DNA of 64,000 nucleotides from JAKPAM01 sp047601745 (GTDB taxonomy: Bacteria; Pseudomonadota; Gammaproteobacteria; Burkholderiales; Burkholderiaceae_E). The notes under the pieces are model-generated. The model had not been told where the DNA came from and did no database searches. It worked only from the letters and a program-made list of their open reading frames with translations. The position numbers and the translations under genes were made by a program. Below, piece after piece: positions 1-8,635 of the stretch; within the stretch, counting starts at the first letter, position 1; each line of letters begins with the position of its first letter. Location of the stretch: positions 5,580,001-5,644,000 of the forward strand of contig JASGIS010000001.1 in assembly GCA_047601745.1 (NCBI GenBank). The letters are read 5' to 3'.

Positions 1-2
1 GG

Positions 3-155
3 GCCGGGCTGGCGATCGATGCCGGCACGGCCGTCACGCGCTGGGCCGGCGAACGGATCGACTACGGAATGGCGGTCGGAGGACTGCTGGCCGAGCAGGC
101 ACGCCAGCACAGGGGAAACGTTTCAGCGGAAAGGCGCACGGACGGAACGGGTTGA
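3..155 (+). CDS. C-terminal fragment, possibly a DUF222/HNH-type protein
   Basis: The window opens inside this reading frame, so only about 50 C-terminal residues are visible. They contain TRWAGERIDYGMAVGGLL and then GNVSAE before a TGA stop. From memory this resembles the C-terminal tail of DUF222/HNH-endonuclease-like proteins of proteobacteria (a TRW-GER-DYG pattern), but this is recall, not a search. The 5' part lies outside the window. The last bases of the frame run into the IS630 transposase remnant, so the natural C terminus may have been altered by the insertion. Confidence 0.35.
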   Translation, partial: AGLAIDAGTAVTRWAGERIDYGMAVGGLLAEQARQHRGNVSAERRTDGTG

Positions 156-313
156 GCCGCCAGTGCCTGGCACGCCGCTTCCGGGATCGCGACGCCCTCG
201 TCCGCGAGGTCGCCGCCTGGCAGCTTCACCGCAATGCCGAGCGCACGGCCATCCAGTGGACGTTCACGCGCCAAGACGCCGATCGCAAACTCGGTCGTCA
301 TTATGTTGCTTAG
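152..313 (+). pseudogene. 3' remnant of an IS630-family transposase
   Basis: In the frame beginning near 152 the translation reads LSRQCLARRF, then a stretch with AAWQLHRN, then IQWTFTRQDADRKL and a TAG stop at 311-313. This is the characteristic C-terminal end of IS630-family transposases (LSRQCLDRRI, then an AW..RN motif, then W.FT..DAR.KL). Nothing upstream in the same frame looks like the DDE catalytic core, so only the last 50 or so residues survive. The fragment overlaps the stop codon of the preceding partial gene and ends 17 bases before the stop of the convergent monooxygenase gene. It is a decayed insertion that cannot move on its own. Confidence 0.6.
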
Positions 314-329
314 TTTAGGTGTCAGCGTA

Positions 330-1373
330 CTAGGCGAATGCATCCACGCCATCGAGCAGCGGCCGCACCTCGCGCGCGAAGCGCTCGATAGACGCGCGGG
401 TCATCGCCGCGTCGCCGATCGCCTCCATGTAGAGCACCAACCGCCGCGCCCCGGTTCCGGCGCAGAAGGCGGCAATCTGCTCGGCCACTCGGGCCGGCGG
501 TCCGACCGCCGAGGCCGCCGCGACGTGGGCCGCCATCACGTCGCGCTGGTAGGGCTTGCCGTCGGGACCGACATGGCGGTTCGCCGCCTGCGGCACCGAA
601 GGGTGGTCGCCGGCGGTAAAGGACTGGGTCAGCGCCGCCGACAGCCGCTCGCGGGCTTCGGCCTCGTCGTCATGCACGCACACGATCAGCGCGTGGACAT
701 GCTCGACCGAAGCGGCATCCGCCGGCCGGGCCGCGTCATAGGCGGCCTCGACCTTCGCCCGCGCCTCGGGCGGCGTCGCGAAATAATGCAGCAGCGGCAG
801 ACCGTGCGCCGCCGCCAGCGTCACCGAGGCGGGTGTCGAGGTCGCGAGAAAGAGCGGCGGGTGAGGCTGCGTGCGCGGGCGCGGGTTGACGCGCACCGGC
901 GTGAAATCGTGCCAGCGCCCGTGAGCCTCGACGGTCGCTTTCGTCCAGGCGTCCCGCAGCACGCGGACGGTATGGTCGATCTCGTCGTCCCAGCGGGCGG
1001 GATCGACGCCCAGTACCTCGAAATCACGCAGATAGCCGCCGCGTCCGATGCCGAAATCGAACCGGCCGCCGCTCGCCTGATCGAGCAGAGCCGCCTGCTC
1101 GGCGAGCTGCACCGGATGATAGAGCGGCGCCAGCGTCACCGCCGTCCCCACCCGCAGGCGATTCGTCCGCCCCAGCAGGAACGCCGCCAGGACGAGCGCG
1201 CTCGGATTGATCCCGAAATCGATGAAATGATGCTCGGTCACCCAGACATCGCGATAGCCGAGACGCTCGGCCAGAAGCGCCTGTTCCGCCGTGAGCTCGA
1301 ACACCGCCTGATGATCCGCACCGAGCTGCGCGCCGGCGTTGAGGAACAGCCCGTAAGATCGCGCTCCGGTCAT
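330..1373 (-). CDS. LLM-class (luciferase-like) flavin-dependent oxidoreductase
   Basis: The 347-residue protein has the TIM-barrel pattern of bacterial luciferase-like monooxygenases: an N-terminal GLFLNAGAQLG strand, VWVTEHHF near residue 45, RVGTAVTLAPLYHP, and FDFGIGRGG near 105. The family uses reduced flavin and oxygen to oxidise small organic molecules; the substrate cannot be told. The ATG at 1373 is preceded by a G-rich ribosome site. A 30-base imperfect palindrome with a Fur-like core lies about 18 bases upstream, so iron or another effector may control it. The gene is convergent with the IS630 remnant and divergent from mutS, with no obvious partner gene. Confidence 0.85.
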   Translation of the reverse strand: MTGARSYGLFLNAGAQLGADHQAVFELTAEQALLAERLGYRDVWVTEHHFIDFGINPSALVLAAFLLGRTNRLRVGTAVTLAPLYHPVQLAEQAALLDQASGGRFDFGIGRGGYLRDFEVLGVDPARWDDEIDHTVRVLRDAWTKATVEAHGRWHDFTPVRVNPRPRTQPHPPLFLATSTPASVTLAAAHGLPLLHYFATPPEARAKVEAAYDAARPADAASVEHVHALIVCVHDDEAEARERLSAALTQSFTAGDHPSVPQAANRHVGPDGKPYQRDVMAAHVAAASAVGPPARVAEQIAAFCAGTGARRLVLYMEAIGDAAMTRASIERFAREVRPLLDGVDAFA

Positions 1374-1390
1374 CGACGCCCCCCGAATTA

Positions 1391-1420
1391 TCGGAAATGA
1401 GAATTAGTCTCATATTCCGA
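1391..1420. promoter_or_regulatory. 30-bp imperfect palindrome, Fur-box-like operator
   Basis: The outer arms TCGGAA (1391-1396) and TTCCGA (1415-1420) flank a core TGAGAATTAGTCTCA (1398-1412). The core fits the 7-1-7 form of a Fur box (TGAnAAT-N-ATTnTCA) with one mismatch between the half sites. It lies 18 bases upstream of the monooxygenase start codon and about 200 bases upstream of mutS, so it most likely controls the monooxygenase. A TetR- or MarR-type operator is an alternative, because the symmetry extends beyond the Fur core. Confidence 0.5.
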
Positions 1421-1617
1421 AGCGGCTTTCAAGGCGCAGAGGTGCCGAAACGGCGTGCGGCCCCGCCTCGGCCACTGGGCGCGTGGCGATGCGTGGCGAT
1501 GCGTGGCCGGCGTCGGACCCAACTCCCGCTCCTCTTACAATACCTGCCCTACTCTGCTGCCCTCGGCTCGGCCCCTGTCGAACCCGCCGTAGCCGCACAC
1601 CGCCCATCTGCCCGCGC

Positions 1618-4266
1618 ATGACCGACACCCACCGCTCCGCCCACACGCCGATGATGCAGCAGTACCTGTCCATCAAGGCGGACCATCCGGACACGCTGGT
1701 CCTGTACCGGATGGGCGATTTCTACGAGCTGTTCTACGACGATGCGGTCAAGGCGTCGCGGCTGCTCGGCATCACGCTGACGCGGCGCGGGGCATCGAAC
1801 GGCCAGCCGATCCCGATGGCGGGCGTGCCGGTGCACTCGATCGACCAGTACCTGGCGCGCCTGGTCCGCATCGGCGAGTCGGCCGCGATCTGCGAGCAGA
1901 TCGGCGATCCGGCCACCAGCAAGGGGCCGGTCGAACGCAAGGTCACGCGCATCGTCACGCCGGGCACGGTGACCGAGAGCCAGTTGCTGCCCGAGCGCGA
2001 CGATCAGTTGCTGATGGCCGTCCACCCGTCGGGCGCGCGGGCGGGGCTCGCCTGGATGGCGGTGGCCAGCGGCGAGTGCTGGCTGGCCGAAGTGCCGCTC
2101 GCGCAGTTGCACGGCGAGATCGAGCGTCTGCGCCCGGCCGAGCTGGTGATCGGCGAGACGATGCAATGGCCGGCGACCAACGGCGGTCAGCCGCCGCAGG
2201 GACCCAACGGCGCGGCCGTACCGTGCACGCGGATTCCCGACTGGCAGTTCGACCTGACGCGCGCGACCCGGCGGCTGGTGGAGTTGCTGCGGGTCAAGGA
2301 CCTGGCCGGCTACGGCGTCGCCGATCTCGATCTGTCGGTGGCGGCGGCCGGCGCGCTGGTCGACTACGTGACGCGCACGCAGGGGCGCGCGCCCGAGCAC
2401 TTGCAGGGCCTGCGCGCGCAGCGGCAGCAGGATGCGCTGGTGCTCGATCCGGTCGCGCGCCGCAACCTGGAGATCACCGAGACGCTGCGCGGCGAGAGCA
2501 GTCCGACGCTGCTGTCGGTGCTCGACCACTGCGCGAGCGCCGCGGGCGCGCGGCTGCTGCGCCGTTGGCTGTCGAACCCGCTGCGCGATCAACGGCTGGC
2601 GGCGCAGCGGCATCGCTGCATCGAGGCGCTGGTCGGGCCGGCCGGCCGGCCGCTGCCGGCGCTGCTGCGCGATACCGTCGACTACGAACGCGTCTCCGGC
2701 CGGCTGGCGCTGCGTTCGGTGCGTCCGCGCGAACTCGCGGCGCTGCGCGATTCGGCGGCCGTGCTCGGCCGTCTGCGCGAATCCGTGCTCGACGTGGACG
2801 CGACGCTGTTCGCGGCGCTGCACGCCGAACTCGAACCGCCGGCCGAAGCGCTGCACCTGCTGGGCGCCGTGCTGCTCGATGAACCGGCCGCGCTGATCCG
2901 CGACGGCGGCGTGATCCGCGGCGGCTACGATGCGGTGCTCGACGAGTTGCGCGAGATCGACGAACACTGCGATACGTTCCTCGCGACGATGGAGCGCGAC
3001 GAGCGCGAGCGCACCGGCATCGCCAATCTGAAGGTCGGCTTCAACAACGTCCAGGGCTTCTTCATCGAGGTCAGCAACGGGCAGGCCGACAAGGTGCCGA
3101 CGCACTACCGACGCCGGCAGACGCTGAAGAACGCCGAGCGCTACATCACGCCCGAACTGAAGGCGTTCGAGGACAAGGCCTTGTCGGCGCGCGAGCGGGC
3201 GCTGGCCCGCGAACGCGAGTTGTACGAACGGCTGCTCGACGATCTGATGCCGAGCGTGGCGGCCTGGCAGCGGATCGGCGCGGCGGTCGCGCAGATCGAC
3301 GTGCTGTCGACGCTGGCCGAGCGCGCGCAGACGCTGGGCTGGGTGCGGCCGGACTTCGATCCGCTCGTGCCCGGCATCGAGATCCGCGGCGGCCGCCACC
3401 CGGTCGTCGAAAGCCACGTCGAGAGCTTCGTCGCCAACGATTGCGTGTTCGGCGACCGGCGGCGGATGGTGCTGCTGACCGGGCCGAACATGGGCGGCAA
3501 ATCGACCTACATGCGCCAGGTCGCGCTGATCGTGCTGCTCGCCTACTGCGGCAGCTTCGTGCCCGCCGACGCCTGCGTGCTGGGGCCGATCGACCGGATC
3601 TTCACGCGGATCGGCGCGTCGGACGATCTGGCCGGCGGCCGTTCGACGTTCATGGTCGAGATGACCGAGGCGGCGGCGATCCTGAACGCCGCGACCGAAC
3701 ATTCACTGGTGCTGATGGACGAGATCGGCCGCGGTACGTCGACCTTCGACGGCCTGGCGCTCGCCCACGCGATCGCGTCACGACTGCTGACGCACAACCG
3801 CTCGTTCTGCCTGTTCGCCACGCATTACTTCGAACTGACCCAGTTGGCCAGCCACCATCCGAGCGCGATCAACCTGCACATGGCGGCGGCCGAGCACCGC
3901 GGCGGCATCGTCTTCCTGCACGAGGTCCGCGAAGGGCCGGCCAGCCAGAGCTACGGGCTGCAGGTCGCGCGACTGGCGGGGCTGCCGGCGCCGACGATCC
4001 GCGCGGCGCAGCAACTGCTGACGCAACTGGAAGAACGGGCGCGCGAGCACGGCGACCAGATGGACCTGTTCGCGGCGGCCGATGCCGGCAGCCAGGACGA
4101 GACCTCGGTGGCCGCGGCCGGCAACGCGTCGGCCGCGCACGGGGCCGCCGGCGCGGACCGACCCGATCATGCATTGCGCGAACGATTGCAGCAGATCGAT
4201 CCGGATCAGCTCACGCCGAGAGGGGCGCTCGATCTGCTCTATGAACTGCGGACGCTGATCCGTTGA
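1618..4266 (+). CDS. mutS: DNA mismatch repair protein MutS
   Basis: This 882-residue protein recognises base mismatches and small loops after replication and recruits MutL. The mismatch-reading Phe-Tyr-Glu is present in MGDFYELF (F35, E37). The Walker A motif GPNMGGKST is near residue 622, the Walker B/signature region LMDEIGRGTSTFDG near 700, and the dimerisation helix-turn-helix follows. Length is normal (E. coli 853). The ATG at 1618 is chosen because the family begins just before MMQQYLSIKA; an in-frame start 135 bases upstream would add non-homologous sequence. A good -10 hexamer TACAAT sits at 1536-1541, without a convincing -35. A short Ala-rich variable segment precedes the C-terminal tetramerisation region. 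Confidence 0.97.
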   Translation: MTDTHRSAHTPMMQQYLSIKADHPDTLVLYRMGDFYELFYDDAVKASRLLGITLTRRGASNGQPIPMAGVPVHSIDQYLARLVRIGESAAICEQIGDPATSKGPVERKVTRIVTPGTVTESQLLPERDDQLLMAVHPSGARAGLAWMAVASGECWLAEVPLAQLHGEIERLRPAELVIGETMQWPATNGGQPPQGPNGAAVPCTRIPDWQFDLTRATRRLVELLRVKDLAGYGVADLDLSVAAAGALVDYVTRTQGRAPEHLQGLRAQRQQDALVLDPVARRNLEITETLRGESSPTLLSVLDHCASAAGARLLRRWLSNPLRDQRLAAQRHRCIEALVGPAGRPLPALLRDTVDYERVSGRLALRSVRPRELAALRDSAAVLGRLRESVLDVDATLFAALHAELEPPAEALHLLGAVLLDEPAALIRDGGVIRGGYDAVLDELREIDEHCDTFLATMERDERERTGIANLKVGFNNVQGFFIEVSNGQADKVPTHYRRRQTLKNAERYITPELKAFEDKALSARERALARERELYERLLDDLMPSVAAWQRIGAAVAQIDVLSTLAERAQTLGWVRPDFDPLVPGIEIRGGRHPVVESHVESFVANDCVFGDRRRMVLLTGPNMGGKSTYMRQVALIVLLAYCGSFVPADACVLGPIDRIFTRIGASDDLAGGRSTFMVEMTEAAAILNAATEHSLVLMDEIGRGTSTFDGLALAHAIASRLLTHNRSFCLFATHYFELTQLASHHPSAINLHMAAAEHRGGIVFLHEVREGPASQSYGLQVARLAGLPAPTIRAAQQLLTQLEERAREHGDQMDLFAAADAGSQDETSVAAAGNASAAHGAAGADRPDHALRERLQQIDPDQLTPRGALDLLYELRTLIR

Positions 4267-4294
4267 GCGGACGCTGATCTCCGCCGACGAGTCC

Positions 4295-4852
<558 letters not shown>

Positions 4853-4914
4853 CGTATGAAAACCCTCTCCTTAGGACGCCCGGACCCTCGGGCCTTCGAC
4901 CCCTCGCCCGATCA

Positions 4915-6105
4915 ATGACCTCGACCCTCGACCTGTCGGCCGCGCCGCTCGGTGATTGCAGTGTAGAACAGTTCATGCGCCGCCATTGGCAGCGTCGGCC
5001 TTTGCAGGTCCGCGGCGCGTTCCCCGGCTGGCGCTCGCCGCTGGCCAGCGATGCCGTGCGGCGGCTGGCGACGCACGATGACGTGCAGAGCCGGCTGGTC
5101 ACGGCGGTCGACGGACGATGGCGGCTCGCGCACGGCCCGTTCGCGCCGACCAAGATCCCGTCGGCGCGGCGCCGCGACTGGACGCTGCTCGTGCAAGGCG
5201 TCGATCGCCACGACGATGCGGTCCACTCGCTGCTCGAACCGTTCCGCTTCCTGAGCGATGCGCGGCTCGACGACGTGATGATCAGCATCGCCGGCGATGG
5301 CGGCGGCGTCGGGCCGCACGTCGATTCGTACGACGTGTTCCTGATCCAGGCCGAAGGCCGCCGCCGCTGGCGCACCGGCCCGCCGCCCCGATCGGCCGGC
5401 GGCGCGCCGGCCTTCGTCGAGGGGCTGCCGCTGAAGATCCTGGCCGACTTCCGTCCCGACGACGAATGGATCGCCGAGCCGGGCGACCTGCTGTATCTGC
5501 CGCCGGGCTGGGCGCACGAAGGCGTCGCGCTCGGCCCGTGCATGACGATCTCGATCGGCTTCCGGGCGCCGTCGCGCCGCGAGTTCCTGCGCGCCTGGCT
5601 GGCCGAATGCGCCGACGATCCGGGCGGCGCCGATCCGCGTTTCGGCGACGCCGGCACCGCCGCGACGACCCGGCCCGCCGAGCTGCCGTCGAGCCTGGTG
5701 ACGACGCTGCGCGACTGGGCCGAGCGCTGGCGTCCCGACGATGCGCGGCTCGAACGCTTCATCGGCCGTTACCTGACCGAACCGGCGCCGGACGTCTGGT
5801 TCGACGGCACGATGGACGCCGATCCGGATGTCGATGGCGAACGCGATATCGACGGCGAACGCGATATCGATGATGACGCGCCGCCGTCGGCCGTGCGGCT
5901 CGATCGCCGCTCGCGCGCGGCCTACCGGGGGCGGGATTTCTTTCTGAACGGCGAGTGCTTCGCGGGCGCTGCCAGCGCGTCGCTGAAGTCGCTCGCCGAT
6001 CGGCGGGTGCTGCGAGGACCGCTGCTTCGGCGGGCTTGGGATCGGCCGGCCGAACGCGCGCTGCTCGTCGACTGGCTGCGCAGCGGATGGTTGGCGCAGG
6101 CCTGA
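4915..6105 (+). CDS. roxA: JmjC/cupin ribosomal oxygenase (RoxA/YcfD-like)
   Basis: This 396-residue protein matches the bacterial Fe(II)/2-oxoglutarate ribosomal oxygenases; E. coli YcfD hydroxylates an arginine of ribosomal protein L16. The metal-binding HxD is H135/D137 in GPHVDSYD and the distal ligand is H201 in WAHEGVA. DLLYLPPGWAHE is the typical second cupin motif. A C-terminal winged-helix-like region ends the protein. Between about residues 305 and 322 it carries an Asp-rich insert made of three 18-bp repeats. The ATG at 4915 is the first in frame and sits divergently from the FKBP gene. Confidence 0.88.
   Translation: MTSTLDLSAAPLGDCSVEQFMRRHWQRRPLQVRGAFPGWRSPLASDAVRRLATHDDVQSRLVTAVDGRWRLAHGPFAPTKIPSARRRDWTLLVQGVDRHDDAVHSLLEPFRFLSDARLDDVMISIAGDGGGVGPHVDSYDVFLIQAEGRRRWRTGPPPRSAGGAPAFVEGLPLKILADFRPDDEWIAEPGDLLYLPPGWAHEGVALGPCMTISIGFRAPSRREFLRAWLAECADDPGGADPRFGDAGTAATTRPAELPSSLVTTLRDWAERWRPDDARLERFIGRYLTEPAPDVWFDGTMDADPDVDGERDIDGERDIDDDAPPSAVRLDRRSRAAYRGRDFFLNGECFAGAASASLKSLADRRVLRGPLLRRAWDRPAERALLVDWLRSGWLAQA
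5827..5880 (+). repeat. Three 18-bp tandem repeats inside roxA
   Basis: Three units of the type GATATCGACGGCGAACGC encode DVDGER-DIDGER-DIDDDA, an acidic surface insert between the cupin core and the C-terminal domain. The period keeps the reading frame. Confidence 0.8.
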
Positions 6106-6457
6106 GCGCGATCGCCGGAAGGTGACGTAATTCAGACACCATTGTAGGGCGACGACGCATCAAAAGCGGGCGGTCATGCCCGCCTATGGTAAAGTCGACA
6201 GCCAATGGTTAGCCGATCGACACTATTTCGCGTATCGGGCCAACTAGGGGTAACGAGAAGTTCGAGCTCGAAGGGCCGGCTTCGGTTAGCGGACGCCTCC
6301 GGTCGCGTCGCACAGACCCGGGTTCCTTCCCGTTCGCGCGCGGCGGCGATCACCGCCGCGCCCGCTTCGCTCGCCGGACACGATCCGCGACACCCTTCGA
6401 CACCGTCGGCGCCCGTAGATCGCGCAAGGGATCGATGCGGCCTCGCGACCCCTCGCG
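6106..6457. other. Intergenic region after roxA
   Basis: About 350 bases without a convincing gene. A GCGGGC-GGTCAT-GCCCGC hairpin at 6166-6183 has a T4 run only on its minus-strand side, so it is a weak terminator candidate. The rest resembles no known RNA. A 96-codon rightward frame (6205-6495) has no domain and looks spurious. Confidence 0.4.
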
Positions 6458-6496
6458 TTGTCTTTCACTCACTAGGTTTGTCTTTCACTCACTAGG
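6458..6496 (+). repeat. Two direct 19-bp repeats at 20-bp period before the lipoprotein gene
   Basis: The 19-mer TTGTCTTTCACTCACTAGG occurs at 6458-6476 and identically at 6478-6496. The second copy ends 14 bases before the ATG of the next gene and overlaps its leader (AGGATAGGAA). It could be an operator pair or a recent slippage duplication. Confidence 0.85.
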
Positions 6497-6510
6497 ATAG
6501 GAACCTCGCC

Positions 6511-6936
6511 ATGAAAAAAACCCTGCTGATCGCTTCGCTCCTCGCCCTGTCCGTCGCCGCTTGCGGCAAGAAGGAAGAAGCGGCGCCGCCGGCCGCGGCG
6601 CCCGCGCCGACGAGCCCGGCCGCCTCGGCCGCCGAATCGGCGAAGGAATCGGCCGGCAAGGCGGTCGAAGCGGCGAAGGACGCCGCGAGCAACGCGGGTG
6701 AAGCGGCGAAGGAAGCGGGCGCGTCGGCCGTCGATACCGCCAAGGACGCCACCGCCGCGGCCAAGGAAAAAGCCGGCGAGATGATGGACGCCGCCAAGGA
6801 AGGCGCGAAGGATGCCGCGTCGGCCACCAAGGATGCGGCCAGCAACGCCGCCGATGCGGCCCGCGAAGCGGCCAACAAGGCTGTCGGCGCCGCCAAGGAT
6901 GCCGCGGGCGCCGCGAAGGACGCCGCTACTAAGTAA
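6511..6936 (+). CDS. Alanine-rich, LEA/apolipophorin-like lipoprotein
   Basis: The 141-residue product begins with a clear lipoprotein signal: MKK, a hydrophobic core, then lipobox SVAAC with Cys18. After a Pro/Ala linker the rest is a run of degenerate 11-residue units (AKDAASNAADA-like), Ala/Lys/Asp/Glu-rich with no Trp or Cys. That composition predicts long amphipathic helices like late-embryogenesis-abundant or apolipophorin-like proteins. The role is unknown; such proteins are often stress-induced or envelope spacers. It stands alone behind two identical 19-bp repeats, with AGGA before the ATG. Confidence 0.75.
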   Translation: MKKTLLIASLLALSVAACGKKEEAAPPAAAPAPTSPAASAAESAKESAGKAVEAAKDAASNAGEAAKEAGASAVDTAKDATAAAKEKAGEMMDAAKEGAKDAASATKDAASNAADAAREAANKAVGAAKDAAGAAKDAATK

Positions 6937-7067
6937 TCGCCGGTTCGCCGACGCCGCGCGCTCGACCGCGCGGCCCGCGGCGGCGCCCGGCGCCCGGCGC
7001 CGCCGATTCGCGATCGGACGCGGTGAATCCCCGCCTGAAGGCCGGAGCTTCCTCGCCACGATACGGC

Positions 7068-7123
7068 GGCGCCTTCGGCGCCACACGACGATTGCCTCGC
7101 TTGATCTCGTCCTGAAGGACGAG
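7068..7123. other. Two hairpins downstream of the lipoprotein gene
   Basis: A perfect GGCGCC-TTC-GGCGCC hairpin (7068-7082) and a CTCGTCCT-GA-AGGACGAG inverted repeat (7106-7123) lie between the convergent lipoprotein and DoxX genes. Neither is followed by a T-run, so they may be repeat elements or weak bidirectional transcription end signals. Confidence 0.4.
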
Positions 7124-7143
7124 GCTTGCGCTTTGGCCCGTGG

Positions 7144-7560
7144 TCAGTTGAAGCGGCCGCCGGTGCCGCCGAGACTGAAGCGGCCCGCGCCCAGCAGCGC
7201 GACGGCCAGCGCCGCGACCAGGAACATCGCCTGCAATTCCAGCGCCCATCCGCCGGACGAAGTCACGCTCGTCAACTGCTTGGTGTGAGCCAGCGCGAAG
7301 GCCATCACCATGTTGAACGCGATGATCGACGCGGCGGGACGCGTGAACAAACCGACGATCACGAGGATCGGCGCGACCACCTCGCCGACGTAGACGCCAT
7401 AAGCGACGAACGACGGCAGGCCCGCCGCTTCGACCATGCCGGTGATCGGACCGATTCCCGACATCAGCTTGGCGATGCCATGCATCAGGATCAGCACGCC
7501 GAGAACGACGCGAAGCAGCAGCCGCGCGAGGTCGACGGAAACAGAACCGGCTTGAGCCAT
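7144..7560 (-). CDS. DoxX family inner-membrane protein
   Basis: The 138-residue protein has four hydrophobic segments (about residues 10-28, 50-70, 74-92, 108-128) with RLLLRVVLGVLILMHGIAKL at its start, the typical DoxX opening. DoxX proteins are small membrane proteins linked to redox or sulfur-stress functions in other bacteria; the reaction here is unknown. The ATG at 7560 begins MAQAGSVSVD. The frame stays open far upstream only because of high GC content. It ends in a Gly-rich GGTGGRFN tail. Confidence 0.85.
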   Translation of the reverse strand: MAQAGSVSVDLARLLLRVVLGVLILMHGIAKLMSGIGPITGMVEAAGLPSFVAYGVYVGEVVAPILVIVGLFTRPAASIIAFNMVMAFALAHTKQLTSVTSSGGWALELQAMFLVAALAVALLGAGRFSLGGTGGRFN

Positions 7561-7726
7561 CGTCAGCACTCCCGAGTCGATCGATGACCGAGTGTACCCC
7601 GAACGATCGATCGCGCGCGCATCATGACGATGCGCGCGAGCGACGTTTCGACGATCCGGAGCGATCGCCGCTAAGCGCCCGCCGACCGACGCGCTCGACG
7701 GCTCCTTAGCGCCTCTTGTCGGCAGC

Positions 7727-7797
7727 GGCGCTACCGCTGCTACCGCTGTGCTACCGCTGCTGCCGCTGCCGCTGCCGCTGCCGCTGCCGCTGCCGCC
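7727..7797. repeat. Noncoding CCGCTG hexamer array
   Basis: Five perfect CCGCTG units (7763-7792) flanked by degenerate copies, in the spacer between the DoxX gene and the end of the MBL-fold gene. It is the same kind of hexamer array as those found inside genes elsewhere in the window, but here it is noncoding. Confidence 0.8.
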
Positions 7798-7823
7798 AAC
7801 GATACCGCGCCGCGCTCCGGACC

Positions 7824-8630
7824 TCAGACGTCGAGCCAGTCGACGCCCTGATGCTGGTCGGCCAGGCGGATCTGGTCGATCTGCACGCCCCAGCCTCGCG
7901 ACAGCGCCCGGCACGCCAGTTCGGGTTCGTTGTTGCGCTGGCTCAGATGCGCGGCGGTGACGCTGCGCAGGCGATCGTGGTCGATCCGCGCGAGCATCTG
8001 CGCGGCCGCGTCGTTCGACAGATGCCCGTAGGGCCCGGCGATGCGCCGCTTCAGCGAATACGGGTAGTCGCTGTCGGCGAGCATCTGCGAGTCGTGGTTC
8101 GATTCGAGCATCAGCGCGTCGAGCCGGCTGAACGAGCGCACCACGTGGGCGGTGGCGTGTCCGAGGTCGGTCAGCACGCCGAGCCGGCAGCCGCCGTCGT
8201 CGATCACGTACTGGACCGGCTCTCCGGCATCGTGGGGAACGGCCACCGGCTCGATCCGTACGCCGCCGACTTCCCAGATCCGGCCGGGATCGATCAGCCG
8301 CACGTCGGCGCGAGGCTCGCCGCGCGCATCGTTCAGCGCGGACGGTCCGGATGCCGGCACGTGGCGCAGCGTGCCGCGCGTCAGGTACACGGGCGCGGCG
8401 GCGTCCTGCGCGAGCCGGAAGACGCCGCCGATGTGGTCGCCGTGTTCGTGCGTGACCAGGATCGCATCGAGATCGCCGGCGGCCAGGCCCAGGCGATCGA
8501 GCCGCCGCCGGGCCTCGCGGATGCCGAATCCGCAATCGATCAGCAAGCGGACGCGCCGCTCGCCGTCGCGGCACTCGACCAGCAGGCCGTTGCCCTCGCT
8601 GCCGCTGCCCAGGCTCGCGAATCTCAGCAC
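7824..8630 (-). CDS. MBL-fold metallohydrolase, WalJ/YycJ-like
   Basis: The 268-residue protein carries the metallo-beta-lactamase signature THEHGDH (H61, H63, D65, H66) and the opening RFASLGSGSEGNG typical of the YycJ/WalJ group, whose studied members are 5'-exonucleases. The later ligands are in VPHDAGEP and in LESNHD. The start is GTG at 8630, five bases after the bamC stop, giving MLRFASLG. It is the last gene of a dapA-bamC-MBL run, an order I associate with Burkholderiales. Confidence 0.88.
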   Translation of the reverse strand: MLRFASLGSGSEGNGLLVECRDGERRVRLLIDCGFGIREARRRLDRLGLAAGDLDAILVTHEHGDHIGGVFRLAQDAAAPVYLTRGTLRHVPASGPSALNDARGEPRADVRLIDPGRIWEVGGVRIEPVAVPHDAGEPVQYVIDDGGCRLGVLTDLGHATAHVVRSFSRLDALMLESNHDSQMLADSDYPYSLKRRIAGPYGHLSNDAAAQMLARIDHDRLRSVTAAHLSQRNNEPELACRALSRGWGVQIDQIRLADQHQGVDWLDV

Positions 8631-8635
8631 ACGGC

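Noticed and set aside
6205..6495. A 96-codon gene before the lipoprotein
   Set aside because: Ser/Arg-rich, no domain, no SD, and it runs across the 19-bp direct repeats.
7144..8574. A 476-codon DoxX fusion with an upstream extension
   Set aside because: The extension is the antisense-frame shadow of the MBL gene and hexamer array; the family start is at 7560.
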